DNA from: Margaritifera margaritifera
Taxonomy: Eukaryota > Mollusca > Bivalvia > Unionida > Margaritiferidae
NCBI GenBank assembly: GCA_029931535.1
Contig: JAQPZY010001295.1
Coordinates: 1,116,001 to 1,180,000 of the forward strand
Direction of reading: 5' to 3'
DNA length: 64,000 nt
Shown here piece by piece: positions 1 to 9,762 of the stretch; the stretch's first letter is position 1; the number at the start of each line of letters is the position of its first letter. The translations under genes were made by a program, and so were the position numbers. The notes beneath the pieces are model-generated. The model was given only the letters and a program-made list of their open reading frames with translations. It did no database searches and had not been told where the DNA came from.

Positions 1-710
1 GTCCACTATCGCCTAATATAATTTCCAGAACTGAACAGAACAAATCTTTACTTACACTCAGGTCACATATCTGTCATAGGAGTTTATTTCATCTAACTGA
101 TCGATTTCAGGCTTTAAAAAATATTAATTATAATTTGAATAAATATGCACACAATTCTAATTACATCAATATTCCTACAAAAAAATATTTTTTTAAAAAC
201 TGTAAGTGTTATAATTCCTGTAAACTAATCCTTAAAGTGTGTATGCATATATGTGTATATACTGTTACTAAAGTATGGCTATTCAAAAAAGAAATGATAA
301 TCCTTTCCGATAGTATTAGTATCAAAAAGCAAACATAACCTTTCTCCTCAAGGAACATCAAATTATCGACCAGTTTTAGCAGGCGATTTGCTGTTAAAAG
401 ACCTGAATTTAGATGGTGTTTTACGATCACTATCTGATAATTTAATAAGTAAAATCATATTTTATTCATGCATTTTCCTGTAGTCATAGCTTTAGAAGAA
501 TTCTGAATTTCTGCATTCTATTGTTGCAGATATTTACATTTAAATATATCTTCAGTTTTCTTTTTCAACAGTGTATATAATATAAAGTAACTTATTGTCA
601 AATGCCATATAGACCTGTTTCAGAAAATATAAATGGATTCAATGGTCCGCTAACAAGGCTGCTATTTGGGAATGTTCACCTAACCGAATTTCTTTTTTTT
701 TTACATGTGC
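1..710. other. AT-rich spacer, no gene seen
   Basis: This stretch has short AT-rich open frames on both strands, none with recognisable domains, splice context or codon structure. I see no repeat of note in it. Confidence 0.6.
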
Positions 711-900
711 AGGGTCGGTCAATCGGTCTGTCAGTAGCTTCAGTAGATCACTACTGGGGCTTATACTAGATAATAGGATTGGACAATCGGTCTGTCAGGA
801 ACCTCAATATGTCTCTTATGTGGTTTATGCTATATGACACGCTCGGTCTAGCGGTCAGCCAGGAGCCTCAGTAGTTCACTTCTGCGGATATGCTATATCG
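711..900 (+). repeat. Three degenerate copies of a 64-bp minisatellite
   Basis: Three units share the pattern GGTCGGTCAA-(t)CGGTCTGTCAGG-GCCTCAGTA-GTCACTTCTGCGG-TTATACTATAT. The same unit forms the large block at 8021-9553. The Gypsy element at 1226-7823 sits between the two blocks, so they were probably only about 0.5 kb apart before that insertion. Confidence 0.8.
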
Positions 901-902
901 AT

Positions 903-914
903 GATTATGCATAC

Positions 915-967
<53 letters not shown>
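903..967 (+). repeat. (CATA)n/(AT)n microsatellite
   Basis: A run of CATA repeats passes into a pure AT dinucleotide run directly after the 64-bp minisatellite copies. Confidence 0.95.
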
Positions 968-970
<3 letters not shown>

Positions 971-1459
971 AGACACACACAGGCACATATACATACACAT
1001 CTGCATAATAGGCATAACACAACATAAGTATACAATGTTTTAATGTGTGACCTGCAAAATACTCAAGAATATGTTTCTTCAAGTACATGCGTTCGTTTAA
1101 ATACAAGCTCTTTCGGAGAAGACACAAAAAGTGTATCAATAAACAAGCAGCATCCAAAATGCTTTCATTAATAATATCGTAAGAACATTATACATCAAAA
1201 AATTGATAGATAGTAATTCATGTATTGTTATGTATGATGTTTATATAATATTATAAATATTTTAGGAAATTATAAATGTTTCTTCCCTTTAATATTTGCT
1301 TAAATCTTAATGTTATCAGGAAAAACATGTTTAACTAGTGTCCTTGAATTAGGTTGTTTTGATCAATATGTTTTCTCAATTTGAAGGTCAAGGTTGAATT
1401 TTATTTACAAGTAAAATTCCATTAAGATGACTCATATTCTAGAACATTCTGTCATGTGA

Positions 1460-1475
1460 CCAATCTTTATATATA
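1460..1475 (+). promoter_or_regulatory. CCAAT and TATA boxes in the 5' LTR
   Basis: CCAAT at 1460-1464 is followed closely by TATATATA at 1468-1475, as expected for a Pol II promoter at the U3/R border. The same pair is present in the 3' LTR and in the solo LTR at 23655. Confidence 0.6.
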
Positions 1476-1891
1476 CCATGTTTGGTGGACATTTATTCAG
1501 TTTTGACATTACCATCAGTCTTGTAAAGAGCTATTACAGTTGTGAAAATTCATTCCAAATTCTAAGAGAGGAATTATTTTAAATATTCATTGGATTATAA
1601 CAGTGCTCATAAACTTTTGGATTTTGGATTTTTAATTAATGATTTTGGAATTTAGGTGAACTTATTCAGAGATTTTGGAATACTTCATTTTGACATCAGC
1701 ACATCAAGATTTCTAGTACATCAGGACTTTGGAGACCATTGGCACATAATAACATTCAAGGACACAGCCGTGAATTCGGAACATTCTATATTTAGGACTT
1801 GTGATTAGAACAATCATTCTTATTGGATTATTAGGATTTCAAAACACATTACTGTAAGTGACTTTCTGATTTTTCATTTTAATTATCTAGT

Positions 1892-1897
1892 AATAAA
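1892..1897 (+). terminator. AATAAA polyadenylation signal in the LTR
   Basis: A canonical AATAAA lies about 80 bp before the LTR end, some 420 bp downstream of the TATA box. The distance implies a fairly long R region. Confidence 0.5.
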
Positions 1898-1980
1898 TTG
1901 CTTGTTGATTTTTACTTGATTTGTTGGTTTCACTTTCTTTCTGTTACATTTTTCTTAGACCATAGAGTCGTAACAGAAAT

Positions 1981-1998
1981 TGGGGGCCGTTCCGGGAT
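1981..1998 (+). other. Primer-binding site, tRNA-Pro-like
   Basis: Five bases after the 5' LTR, TGGGGGCCGTTCCGGGAT begins with TGG, complementary to a tRNA 3' CCA. It resembles the proline-tRNA primer site used by many retroelements, differing in the middle. The complementary tRNA would have a C discriminator base, which fits tRNA-Pro. The tRNA identity is an inference. Confidence 0.65.
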
Positions 1999-2139
1999 CT
2001 GAATTTCATTAAAGCATATTAGAGATATTAAATTTATCCTTGAAATTCATATTGATTTTGTCTTGGAATTTTTTTGGTTGTCTTTGGCAAAGATTTTCAA
2101 TAGAGAAATTTTTTTGTGCGAAACCAACAAGCATTTACA

Positions 2140-3180
2140 ATGGCATCTAATGTTCAGAATTTCATTTCAAAACCTACCCAGGAGGGGTTAGAGTGCATGA
2201 GAAAGGATGAGTTGCTCGAGCTTGCCAGAAAATACAGTCTATCTGAGGCAAAAGTATCATTGACAAAACAGGAGATAAAGATTATTTTGATTCAGTATTT
2301 AGTAGGAAAGGAAATTTTTGATAGCAGTGCTTTAAGTTTGAAGAGAAAGCCTGTATCTGGTTCTGACAGGAAATTAAGGGAATTAGAGTTAAAGAACCAG
2401 ATGGATTTAGAATTGGCAAAGCTTCAGATTCAGAGAGAGAGAGAGAGAGAGAAAGAAGAGAGGCAGATACAGATGGAGAGAGAGAAGGAAGAGAGGCAGA
2501 TACAAATGCAGAAAGAAGAGAGGCAGATACAGATGGAGAGAGAGAAGGAAGAGAGGCAGATACAAATGCAGAAAGAAGAGAGGCAGATACAAATGCAGAT
2601 GCAAAGAGAAGAAAGGGAAATGCAATTTAAATTAAGAGAATTAGAACTGGCAAACAGAGCACACTCCACTCCTTTAAACACAAGTTCAGGTTTTGATGTT
2701 ACTAGATATATTAGGTTAGTACCCCCTTCTCAGGAAAAAGAAGTAGATAAATACTTTCTTCATTTCGAGAAAATAGCTGAAAACTTGAAATGGCCCAGAG
2801 AGCATTGGACTTTGTTATTACAAAGTGTACTTATTGGCAAAGCTCGTGAAGTCTACACTTCACTGTCAGTACAACAAAGCACTGATTATGATGTGGTTAA
2901 GGAGTACATCTTGAAATCTTATGAGTTGGTACCAGAGGCATATCGACAAAGGTTTAGGAATTGTATAAAAGAAACTGGACAAACTCATGTCGAATTTGCA
3001 AGGGATAAAGAACAACTATTTGATAGGTGGTGCTCAGCCAAGAAAGTTGATCAAGCTTATGATAACCTCAGACAGCTCGTATTAATTGAAGAGTTCAAGA
3101 GGTGCATCCATAGTGATGTTAAAACCTATCTTGACGAGCAGAATGTGGAAACTTTGGAAAATGCTGCTCGTATTGGCTGA
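2140..3180 (+). CDS. gag: Gag polyprotein with SCAN-like capsid region
   Basis: This is the Gag frame, started at the ATG at 2140 because the reading frame upstream has no other ATG. The protein is about 346 residues. It has an N-terminal SAP-like helical segment (RKDELLELARKY), then a long charged coiled coil rich in Glu, Arg and Gln that includes a 60-bp tandem repeat. A capsid region follows whose C-terminal part (PEAYRQRFRNC ... LFDRW ... LVLIEEFKRC) is recognisably SCAN-like. SCAN domains of vertebrate transcription factors are thought to derive from Gmr1-type Gypsy capsids, which fits the pol order here. The frame ends at TGA 3178-3180, before the zinc knuckle, which lies in the pol frame. 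The stop is either a +1 frameshift point or a one-base lesion. Confidence 0.88.
   Translation: MASNVQNFISKPTQEGLECMRKDELLELARKYSLSEAKVSLTKQEIKIILIQYLVGKEIFDSSALSLKRKPVSGSDRKLRELELKNQMDLELAKLQIQREREREKEERQIQMEREKEERQIQMQKEERQIQMEREKEERQIQMQKEERQIQMQMQREEREMQFKLRELELANRAHSTPLNTSSGFDVTRYIRLVPPSQEKEVDKYFLHFEKIAENLKWPREHWTLLLQSVLIGKAREVYTSLSVQQSTDYDVVKEYILKSYELVPEAYRQRFRNCIKETGQTHVEFARDKEQLFDRWCSAKKVDQAYDNLRQLVLIEEFKRCIHSDVKTYLDEQNVETLENAARIG
2456..2600 (+). repeat. 60-bp in-frame tandem repeat inside gag
   Basis: A 60-bp unit encoding a 20-residue Glu/Arg/Gln/Met-rich block occurs twice in full (about 2456-2515 and 2516-2575) and then partially. The length is a multiple of three, so copy-number change preserves the Gag frame and only lengthens the coiled coil. 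Confidence 0.85.
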
Positions 3181-6100
3181 TGATTATTCCTTGACTCACA
3201 AAATTTCATTTGGCAATAAGTCGTCCTCTCAGCAGTTTTCTGGTAAAAAACCATTTCAATCTCATTCGAGTACTTCCAAATTTCACAACAGCACAACTCT
3301 TAGGAATCAAACATCTGATAAGACTGATCAGAAATCCTTATCTCTTCCTACGTGCACTTATTGTAAAAAGAAAGGGCACGTTATTTCTGATTGCTTCAAG
3401 TTGAAAAATGAGCAACAGAGAGAAGACAGAGCTTTTCCAAATGCTCTTATTTCTACGAGGTCAAGGTCACGGTCTTGTATTGAAAGAAATACATTTGTTG
3501 GGTCAAACAAACCCCAGTCTGATTCTATTTTGGAGGCTTATGAACCATTCATGTCAGAAGGTTCTATATCACTTATTGGTGATTCTGCCAAACCTATCCC
3601 AATTAAAATATTAAGGGACACTGGAGCTTCTCAGAGTCTTTTATTATCAGGTACTTTGCCTTTGTCTGAGGAGTCTTCTTCAAGTGAAAGTGTTCTTGTT
3701 CAGGGAGTAGAGTGCGGCTTTGTAAATGTTCCTCTTCATTGTGTAAATTTGGCATCAGACTTAGTTTCTGGACCTGTGACTGTTGGGGCAGTGACTTCTT
3801 TACCCATAGAGGGTGTTCATTTATTACTAGGCAATGACCTAGCTGGAGATAAGGTTGTGGTTAATCCACTTGTAACTGACAAGCCTTGTTTGGATCAGAA
3901 AGTTGATCCTGTCGAAACTGAAATCCCTGATTTGTACCCTGCTTGTGCAGTTACTAGAGCTATGGCAAAAAGAGCTCTTGAGAGTGATGTTGATCAGGAT
4001 ATTATTCCTTTAGCTGACACATGTATTGGTCAGTCTTTTGATGAGGTCACTTTTTCCTCAGGTATTGATCAATCAAATGGTATTGATCACAGTGATCCTC
4101 TTTTGGCAACTCATTCTCTTTGTCCTAATCAGGATGACAAACGACAATCCCTTGTCGTTGAACAGGAGCAAGATCCCGAGATATCTTGTTTGTTTCAGAG
4201 GGCTATTAGTGAAACTGTAGCCACACAAGTTCCAGTGTGTTACTTTGTGAAAAATGGGGTCCTTATGAGGAAATGGAGACCACCTGATGTACCCGCTGGT
4301 GACGAGTGGTCAGTGAGCTATCAAATTGTTGTTCCTAAGTCATATCGACAGGAAATTCTTAATTTAGCCCATGAAACTCCTTTGGCTGGTCATTTAGGAG
4401 TCCGTAAGACTTATCACAAGATCTTGAATCATTTTTATTGGCCGAAACTCAAAAGTGATGTTTCTAAATACTGCAGATCTTGTCACACTTGTCAAATGGT
4501 AGGAAAACCCAATCAGAAGATACCTAAGGCTCATCTGCAACCTATTCCTGCATTTGATGAACCATTTAGTAGAATAATAGTAGACTGTGTTGGTCCTTTT
4601 CCTAAAACCAAGTCAGGCAACCAATACTTGTTGACCATCATGTGTGCATCTACAAGATTTCCAGAGGCAATTCCTCTGAGAAATATAAAAACTAAAACTA
4701 TTGTGAAAGCTTTGGTGAAGTTTTTTACACTTGTTGGCCTTCCCAAATCTGTCCAGTCAGATCAAGGGTCAAATTTTATGTCTGGAATTTTCCAACAAGT
4801 TATGCATGAATTAGGCATCCAACAGTTTAAATCTTCTGCCTATCACCCTGAAAGTCAAGGTGCTTTGGAAAGATTTCATCAAACTTTGAAGAATATGATT
4901 CGATCCTATTGCTTTGATACAGAAAAGGATTGGGATGAGGGTGTTCATTTGTTGTTGTTTGCTGTTAGGGAATCAGTTCAAGAGTCGTTGGGTTTTAGTC
5001 CCTTTGAACTAGTTTTTGGTCATACTGTCCGTGGACCATTGAAATTATTGAAAGAGAAACTTCTTTCAAATGAAGATTCAAAGATTAATCTTCTTGATTA
5101 TTTTTCTGATTTCAAATACAAGTTGTCAAAGGCCTGTGAAGTAGCAAGAACTAATCTTCACAATACCCAGTCAAAAATGAAATTAAGGTATGACAGAAAT
5201 TCACAGGAAAGGAGTTTTAAACCTGGTGACAAAGTTCTGGATCTCTTTCCCATACCTCAGAATCCTCTTCAGGCTAAATTTTTTGGTCCTTATACCGTTG
5301 AAGAGAAAGTAAATGACTTAAATTATATCATTAACACTCCTGGGAGACGGAAACAGAAACAACTTTGTCATATAAATATGTTAAAGGAATATTTTGACAG
5401 AGATAGCCCAGCTAATTATTCTGTTAATTTAGTTGTACCTGTCCCACACAGTGAAGATATCAACGATGGAGTACAATCAGACTATAGTGACTCTGGTATA
5501 ACCAATCTTCGGAATTCAGAAATATTGAACAACCTAGACCAGAAACTTTCACATCTACAACAACAGGAAAGAAATGAACTAAAACAGCTATTACATGACT
5601 ATGAGCACTTGTTTCCTGATGTTCCAACACGAACAAGTAAAATTTATCATGACGTTGACATTGTAGATTCTGCGCCTGTGAAACAGCATCCTTATAGGAT
5701 GAATCCTCTCAAAGAGAACTATCTGAAGAAAGAAATTCAGTATCTACTGGAGAATGATTTCATAGAACCAAGTAAAAGTAACTGGAGTTCACCATGTATT
5801 CTTGTTCCCAAGCCAGATAATACATTCCGTATGTGTACTGACTATAGAAAAGTCAACAGTGTCACCAAAACTGATTCATTTCCAATCCCAAGAATGGACG
5901 ATTGCATTGATAAAATTGGAATTGCGGAATATGTCACCAAGTTTGACCTTTTAAAAGGATTCTGGCAAATTCCATTGACGGAAAGGGCAAAAGAAATTTC
6001 AGCATTTGTAACTCCAGATGGACTTTATCAATATAAAGTCATGCCGTTTGGAATGAAAAATTCGCCTGCAACGTTTCAACGTCTGATGAATATAATAACA

Positions 6101-6304
6101 TTTGGTCTTGATAATTGTGACGCTTATATCGATGACGTCATTATCTACAACAACACCTGGGAAGATCATTTGGAAACCATTCGAAAATTCTTCGATCGAC
6201 TCAGCGATGCGAATCTGACAATTAATTTGAGCAAAAGTGAGTTTTGCCATGCTTGTGTCACATTTTTAGGACATATTGTGCGACAAGGTCAGTTAAACCT
6301 ATAG
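3086..6304 (+). CDS. pol: Pol polyprotein: zinc knuckle, protease, integrase, reverse transcriptase
   Basis: The frame is open from 3086, but meaningful sequence starts near 3178, where it takes over from gag. Domains in order: a CCHC zinc knuckle (C-x2-C-x4-H-x4-C, CTYCKKKGHVISDC); an aspartic protease with DTGA at 3617-3628 and a flap-like LLLGNDLAG; an integrase with an HHCC N-terminal domain, a DDE core (Asp in IIVDCVGPF, Asp in SDQGSNF, Glu in GALERFHQ) and a GPF/Y module (KFFGPYTVEEKV); then a Ty3/Gypsy reverse transcriptase with FDLLKGFWQIPL, MPFGMKNSPATFQ and the catalytic YIDD at 6125-6136. Integrase precedes RT, unlike most Gypsy elements. The frame stops at TAG 6302-6304 just after the LGH motif of the RT, and RNase H continues in another frame. 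Confidence 0.92.
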   Translation: MKSSRGASIVMLKPILTSRMWKLWKMLLVLADDYSLTHKISFGNKSSSQQFSGKKPFQSHSSTSKFHNSTTLRNQTSDKTDQKSLSLPTCTYCKKKGHVISDCFKLKNEQQREDRAFPNALISTRSRSRSCIERNTFVGSNKPQSDSILEAYEPFMSEGSISLIGDSAKPIPIKILRDTGASQSLLLSGTLPLSEESSSSESVLVQGVECGFVNVPLHCVNLASDLVSGPVTVGAVTSLPIEGVHLLLGNDLAGDKVVVNPLVTDKPCLDQKVDPVETEIPDLYPACAVTRAMAKRALESDVDQDIIPLADTCIGQSFDEVTFSSGIDQSNGIDHSDPLLATHSLCPNQDDKRQSLVVEQEQDPEISCLFQRAISETVATQVPVCYFVKNGVLMRKWRPPDVPAGDEWSVSYQIVVPKSYRQEILNLAHETPLAGHLGVRKTYHKILNHFYWPKLKSDVSKYCRSCHTCQMVGKPNQKIPKAHLQPIPAFDEPFSRIIVDCVGPFPKTKSGNQYLLTIMCASTRFPEAIPLRNIKTKTIVKALVKFFTLVGLPKSVQSDQGSNFMSGIFQQVMHELGIQQFKSSAYHPESQGALERFHQTLKNMIRSYCFDTEKDWDEGVHLLLFAVRESVQESLGFSPFELVFGHTVRGPLKLLKEKLLSNEDSKINLLDYFSDFKYKLSKACEVARTNLHNTQSKMKLRYDRNSQERSFKPGDKVLDLFPIPQNPLQAKFFGPYTVEEKVNDLNYIINTPGRRKQKQLCHINMLKEYFDRDSPANYSVNLVVPVPHSEDINDGVQSDYSDSGITNLRNSEILNNLDQKLSHLQQQERNELKQLLHDYEHLFPDVPTRTSKIYHDVDIVDSAPVKQHPYRMNPLKENYLKKEIQYLLENDFIEPSKSNWSSPCILVPKPDNTFRMCTDYRKVNSVTKTDSFPIPRMDDCIDKIGIAEYVTKFDLLKGFWQIPLTERAKEISAFVTPDGLYQYKVMPFGMKNSPATFQRLMNIITFGLDNCDAYIDDVIIYNNTWEDHLETIRKFFDRLSDANLTINLSKSEFCHACVTFLGHIVRQGQLNL

Positions 6305-6927
6305 AAGCTAAGGTCAAAGCTATCTCTGAATTTCAAGTTCCAATTTGTAAAAAGCAACTGATGCGATTTCTAGGTATGGCTGGATATTATCGGAAATTTT
6401 GTTCCAATTTTTCCAAAATTGCTGAACCTTTGACAAGTTTATTGAGGAAGAAAACCAAATTTTTTTGGTCTGACAAGTGTCAGGAATCTTTTGACAAGTT
6501 AAAGGCCATGCTTAAGAATGCACCAGTTCTTTCTGCACCAAATTTTAGCCAATCATTTAAATTATCTGTTGATGCAAGTGATGCAGGGGTTGGTGGAGTA
6601 TTGATTCAGGAAGACAAAAGTGGTGTGGATCACCCTGTGTGTTATTTTTCTAAAAAACTAAACAAGCACCAGAAAAATTATTCCACAATTGAGAAGGAAT
6701 GTTTGGCTTTGATATTGGCTTTACAGCATTTTGAAGTGTATGTTACCTCAGCTCTTTCTCCAATTATTATGTACAGTGATCACAATCCCCTTACTTTCAT
6801 CAACAAAATGAAAGATACAAATCGGAAATTGTTGAGATGGAGTTTGATATTGCAGGAATATAACATTGACATCAAACACATCAGGGGAAAAGACAATGTA
6901 ATTGCAGATGCAGTATCACGTGCCTAG
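6244..6927 (+). pseudogene. pol: Pol continuation: RT C-terminus and RNase H, displaced frame
   Basis: Pol-like sequence resumes at about 6292 in a different frame; the part before that is a shadow of RT. It holds the RT connection region (LMRFLGMAGYYRKFC) and a Gypsy RNase H with Asp in LSVDASDAGVGGVL, Glu in IEKECLALI, Asp in YSDHNPL and a final Asp in VIADAVSR. The stop is TAG at 6925-6927. The junction with the upstream frame needs a -1 change of frame in the middle of a domain, where programmed frameshifting is not expected. I read it as a one-base deletion that disables this copy. All RNase H acidic residues are intact. Confidence 0.85.
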
Positions 6928-7056
6928 AAATGTAATATTGCTTGATGTAATTAAGTCCAGTATCATAAAACATGTTCTTATGTAATTTTGGTTATTATAG
7001 TATTAGATGTATATTCAAAAGAAAGGTTTATTATATAAATCTTTCTTTTTCTTTAT

Positions 7057-7065
7057 GAGGGGAGG
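7057..7065 (+). other. Polypurine tract
   Basis: GAGGGGAGG abuts the TGTTA start of the 3' LTR, the usual position of the plus-strand primer. Confidence 0.85.
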
Positions 7066-7823
7066 TGTTATGTCTGATGTTTATATAATATTATAAATAT
7101 TTTAGGAAATTATAAATGCTTCTTCACTTTAATATTTGCTTAAATCTTAATGTTATCAGGAAAAACATGTTTAACTAGTGTCCTTGAATTAGGTTGTTTT
7201 GATCAATATGTTTTCTCAATTTGAAGGTCAAGGTTGAATTTTGTTTACAAGTAAAATTCCATTAAGATGACTCATATTCTAGAACATTCTGTCATGTGAC
7301 CAATCTTTATATATACCATGTTTGGTGGACATTTATTCAGTTTTGACATTACCATCAGTCTTGTAAAGAGCTATTACAGTTGTGAAAATTCATTCCAAAT
7401 TCTAAGAGAGGAATTATTTTAAATATTCATTGGATTATAACAGTGCTCATAAACTTTTGGATTTTGGATTTTTAATTAATGATTTTGGAATTTAGGTGAA
7501 CTTATTCAGAGATTTTGGAATACTTCATTTTGACATCAGCACATCAAGATTTCTAGTACATCAGGACTCTGGAGACCATTGTGCCAATGTGCCATACTAA
7601 CATTCAAGGACACAGCCGTGAATTCGGAACATTCTATATTTAGGACTTGTGATTAGAACAATCATTCTTATTGGATTATTAGGATTTCAAAACACATTAC
7701 TGTAAGTGACTTTCTGATTTTTCATTTTAATTATCTAGTAATAAATTGCTTGTTGATTTTTACTTGATTTGTTGGTTTCACTTTCTTTCTGTTACATTTT
7801 TCTTAGACCATAGAGTCGTAACA
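7066..7823 (+). repeat. 3' LTR of the Gypsy element
   Basis: This LTR is 758 bp and nearly identical to the 5' LTR. The main difference is a local replacement/insertion of about 8 bp near 7580-7595, with a handful of single-base changes. It is followed by GTAT, which matches the four bases before the 5' LTR. Confidence 0.95.
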
Positions 7824-8020
7824 GTATTAAACAATGAAATGGAGATGAGATGACAGTAACACCGAACGTAAGAACAAAATAATAATATGAATAATATGAA
7901 TAATAATTAATAACAAATTAATTAAATCATGTAGTTGTATGTAATTTTAAGTAGCATTCATCATATTATTACGTTCAATTAATGCTCTACGGATTAAATT
8001 TCCTAAACGCGGTAATATCA

Positions 8021-9553
8021 CAGGGTCGGTTGAACGGTCAGGCAGGAGCCTCAGAATGTCCCTTCTGAGGCTAATATTCTATTACAGAGTTGATCAAGCG
8101 GTCTGTACAGAAGCATCAGTAGGTCACTTCTGCGGCTTATATTATATCACACGGTTGGTCATGCGGTCTCTCAGGGGCCTCATTATGTAACTTCCTCGGC
8201 TTATATTATATAACAGGATCGGTTAAGATGTCTAACAGGAGTCTACGTAGGTCAATTTTGCGGCTTACACTATATCACATGGTTGGACAAGCGGACTCTC
8301 AAGGGCCTCGGTAGGTAAATTCTTCGGCTTATATTATATCACAGGGTCGGTCAAACAGTCTCTTAGGACTCTCAGTAGGTCAATTTTGTGGCTATTACTA
8401 TATCAAAGAGTTTTGCAAGCGGTCTGTCAGGAGCCTCAGTATGTCGCTTCTGTGGCATATACTACATAACAGGGCCTCTTAAGCGATCTGTCCTCAAGCC
8501 TCAGTACATCAAATCAGCGGCTTTTACCATAGAGTTGGATAAGCGATCTGTCAAGAGACTCAGCGGGCTACTCCTGCGACTTACAATATATGACAGGGTC
8601 TGTCAAGCGGACTGTCATAAGCCTCAGTAGGTCACATCCGCGGCTTATATTCTATCACAGAGTTGGTCAAGCTATCTGTCAGGAGCCTCAGCAGGTCATT
8701 TCTGCGTCTTACACTATATAACAGGGTCGGTCTAGCGGACTGTTGGATGCCTCAATAAGTCACTTCTGCGGCTTATACAATATCACAGAGTTGGTCACGC
8801 GATCTGTCAAGAACCTCAGCAGGTCGCTTCTGCGGCTTACACTATATAACAGGGTCGGCTAAGCGAAGCGGAATGTCAGTAGACTAAGTAGGTCACTTCT
8901 GCGTCTGTTATTCTATCACTAGATCGGTCAAGCTGTCTGCCTGAAGCCTCAGCGGGTCACATATGTGGCTTATACTATGTTACAAGGTTGGTTAAGCAGT
9001 CTGCCAGGAGCCTCAGTGGGTCACTTTTGCAGTTAATACTATATAACAGGGTCTCAAAAGCTGTCTGTCAGGAACATCAGTAGGTAACTTCTGCGGCTTA
9101 TACTATCTCACAGGGTTGGTCAAGCGCTCTGTCAGGAGCATCAGTCGGTCACTTTTGCGTCTTATATTATATCATAAGGTGGGTCAATTGATCTGTCAGG
9201 ATAATCAATACGTCACTTCTGTGGCTTATACTATATCACAGGATTGGTCACGTGGTCTGTCAGGAGCATCCGTCGGTCGTTTTTGTGACTTATATTATAT
9301 CATAGGGTGGGTCTGTCCTGAAGCCTCAGTAGGTCACACCTGCGACTTATTATATATCACACGGATGGTCAAGTGATCTGTTAGAGGCCTCACTAGGTCA
9401 CTTCTGCGACTTACAGTATATAACAGTGACGGTCAAGCCGTCTGTCATGAGTCTCCGTCTGTCACTTCTGCAGCTTAGAATATATAGCAGGGTATGTCAA
9501 GCGATCTGTTATGAGAATCGATGGGTTACTTCTGCGGCTTATCCTATATGACA
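8021..9553 (+). repeat. 64-bp minisatellite, about 24 degenerate copies
   Basis: The consensus is about 64 bp: CACAGGGTCGGTCAAGCGGT, CTGTCAGGAGCCTCAGTAGG, TCACTTCTGCGGCTTATACT, ATAT. The 1.53-kb block is consistent with about 24 units, with 10-25 % divergence between neighbours. Short open frames inside it reflect the repeat, not genes. It is related to the three-copy block at 711-900. Confidence 0.93.
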
Positions 9554-9762
9554 ATTACAATTTAAACTCTTTATAAATTCAGCATATGTCATCCAAGTTT
9601 CATCAACATTTCACTACTTATTTCATAGTTCTCTGTTAATCAATGTTTTCTGTTCTTACGGAGAGAAAGCAAGCACGTTTTTACGAAAAAAGCTATAATA
9701 GCAAGTGGGTTGATGACTTTCCTCAGATCTGAGAGTTCAGTTGATTATTTAACTTTTGGTAT

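Larger units (their letters stand above)
1226..1975 (+). repeat. 5' LTR of the Gypsy element
   Basis: The LTR runs from TGTTATGTATGATG to CATAGAGTCGTAACA and has inverted TGTTA/TAACA termini. It contains a CCAAT box, a TATA box and an AATAAA signal in the sense orientation. Copies recur at 7066-7823 and, as a solo LTR, at 23655-24405. Confidence 0.95.
1226..7823 (+). mobile_element. Ty3/Gypsy LTR retrotransposon, Gmr1-type domain order
   Basis: A 6.6-kb element has two nearly identical LTRs (750 and 758 bp) that begin TGTTA and end TAACA, a primer-binding site, gag, pol and a polypurine tract. The two LTRs differ at only about six substitutions plus one local change of about 8 bp, so the insertion is recent. 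The flanks share GTAT (1222-1225 and 7824-7827), a likely 4-bp target duplication; a solo LTR of the same family at 23655 has a 5-bp one. Pol order is protease, integrase, reverse transcriptase, RNase H, with integrase before RT. Two changes of frame interrupt the coding region: one at the gag stop (about 3178) and one between RT and RNase H (about 6292). This copy is probably not autonomous as it stands. Confidence 0.93.
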
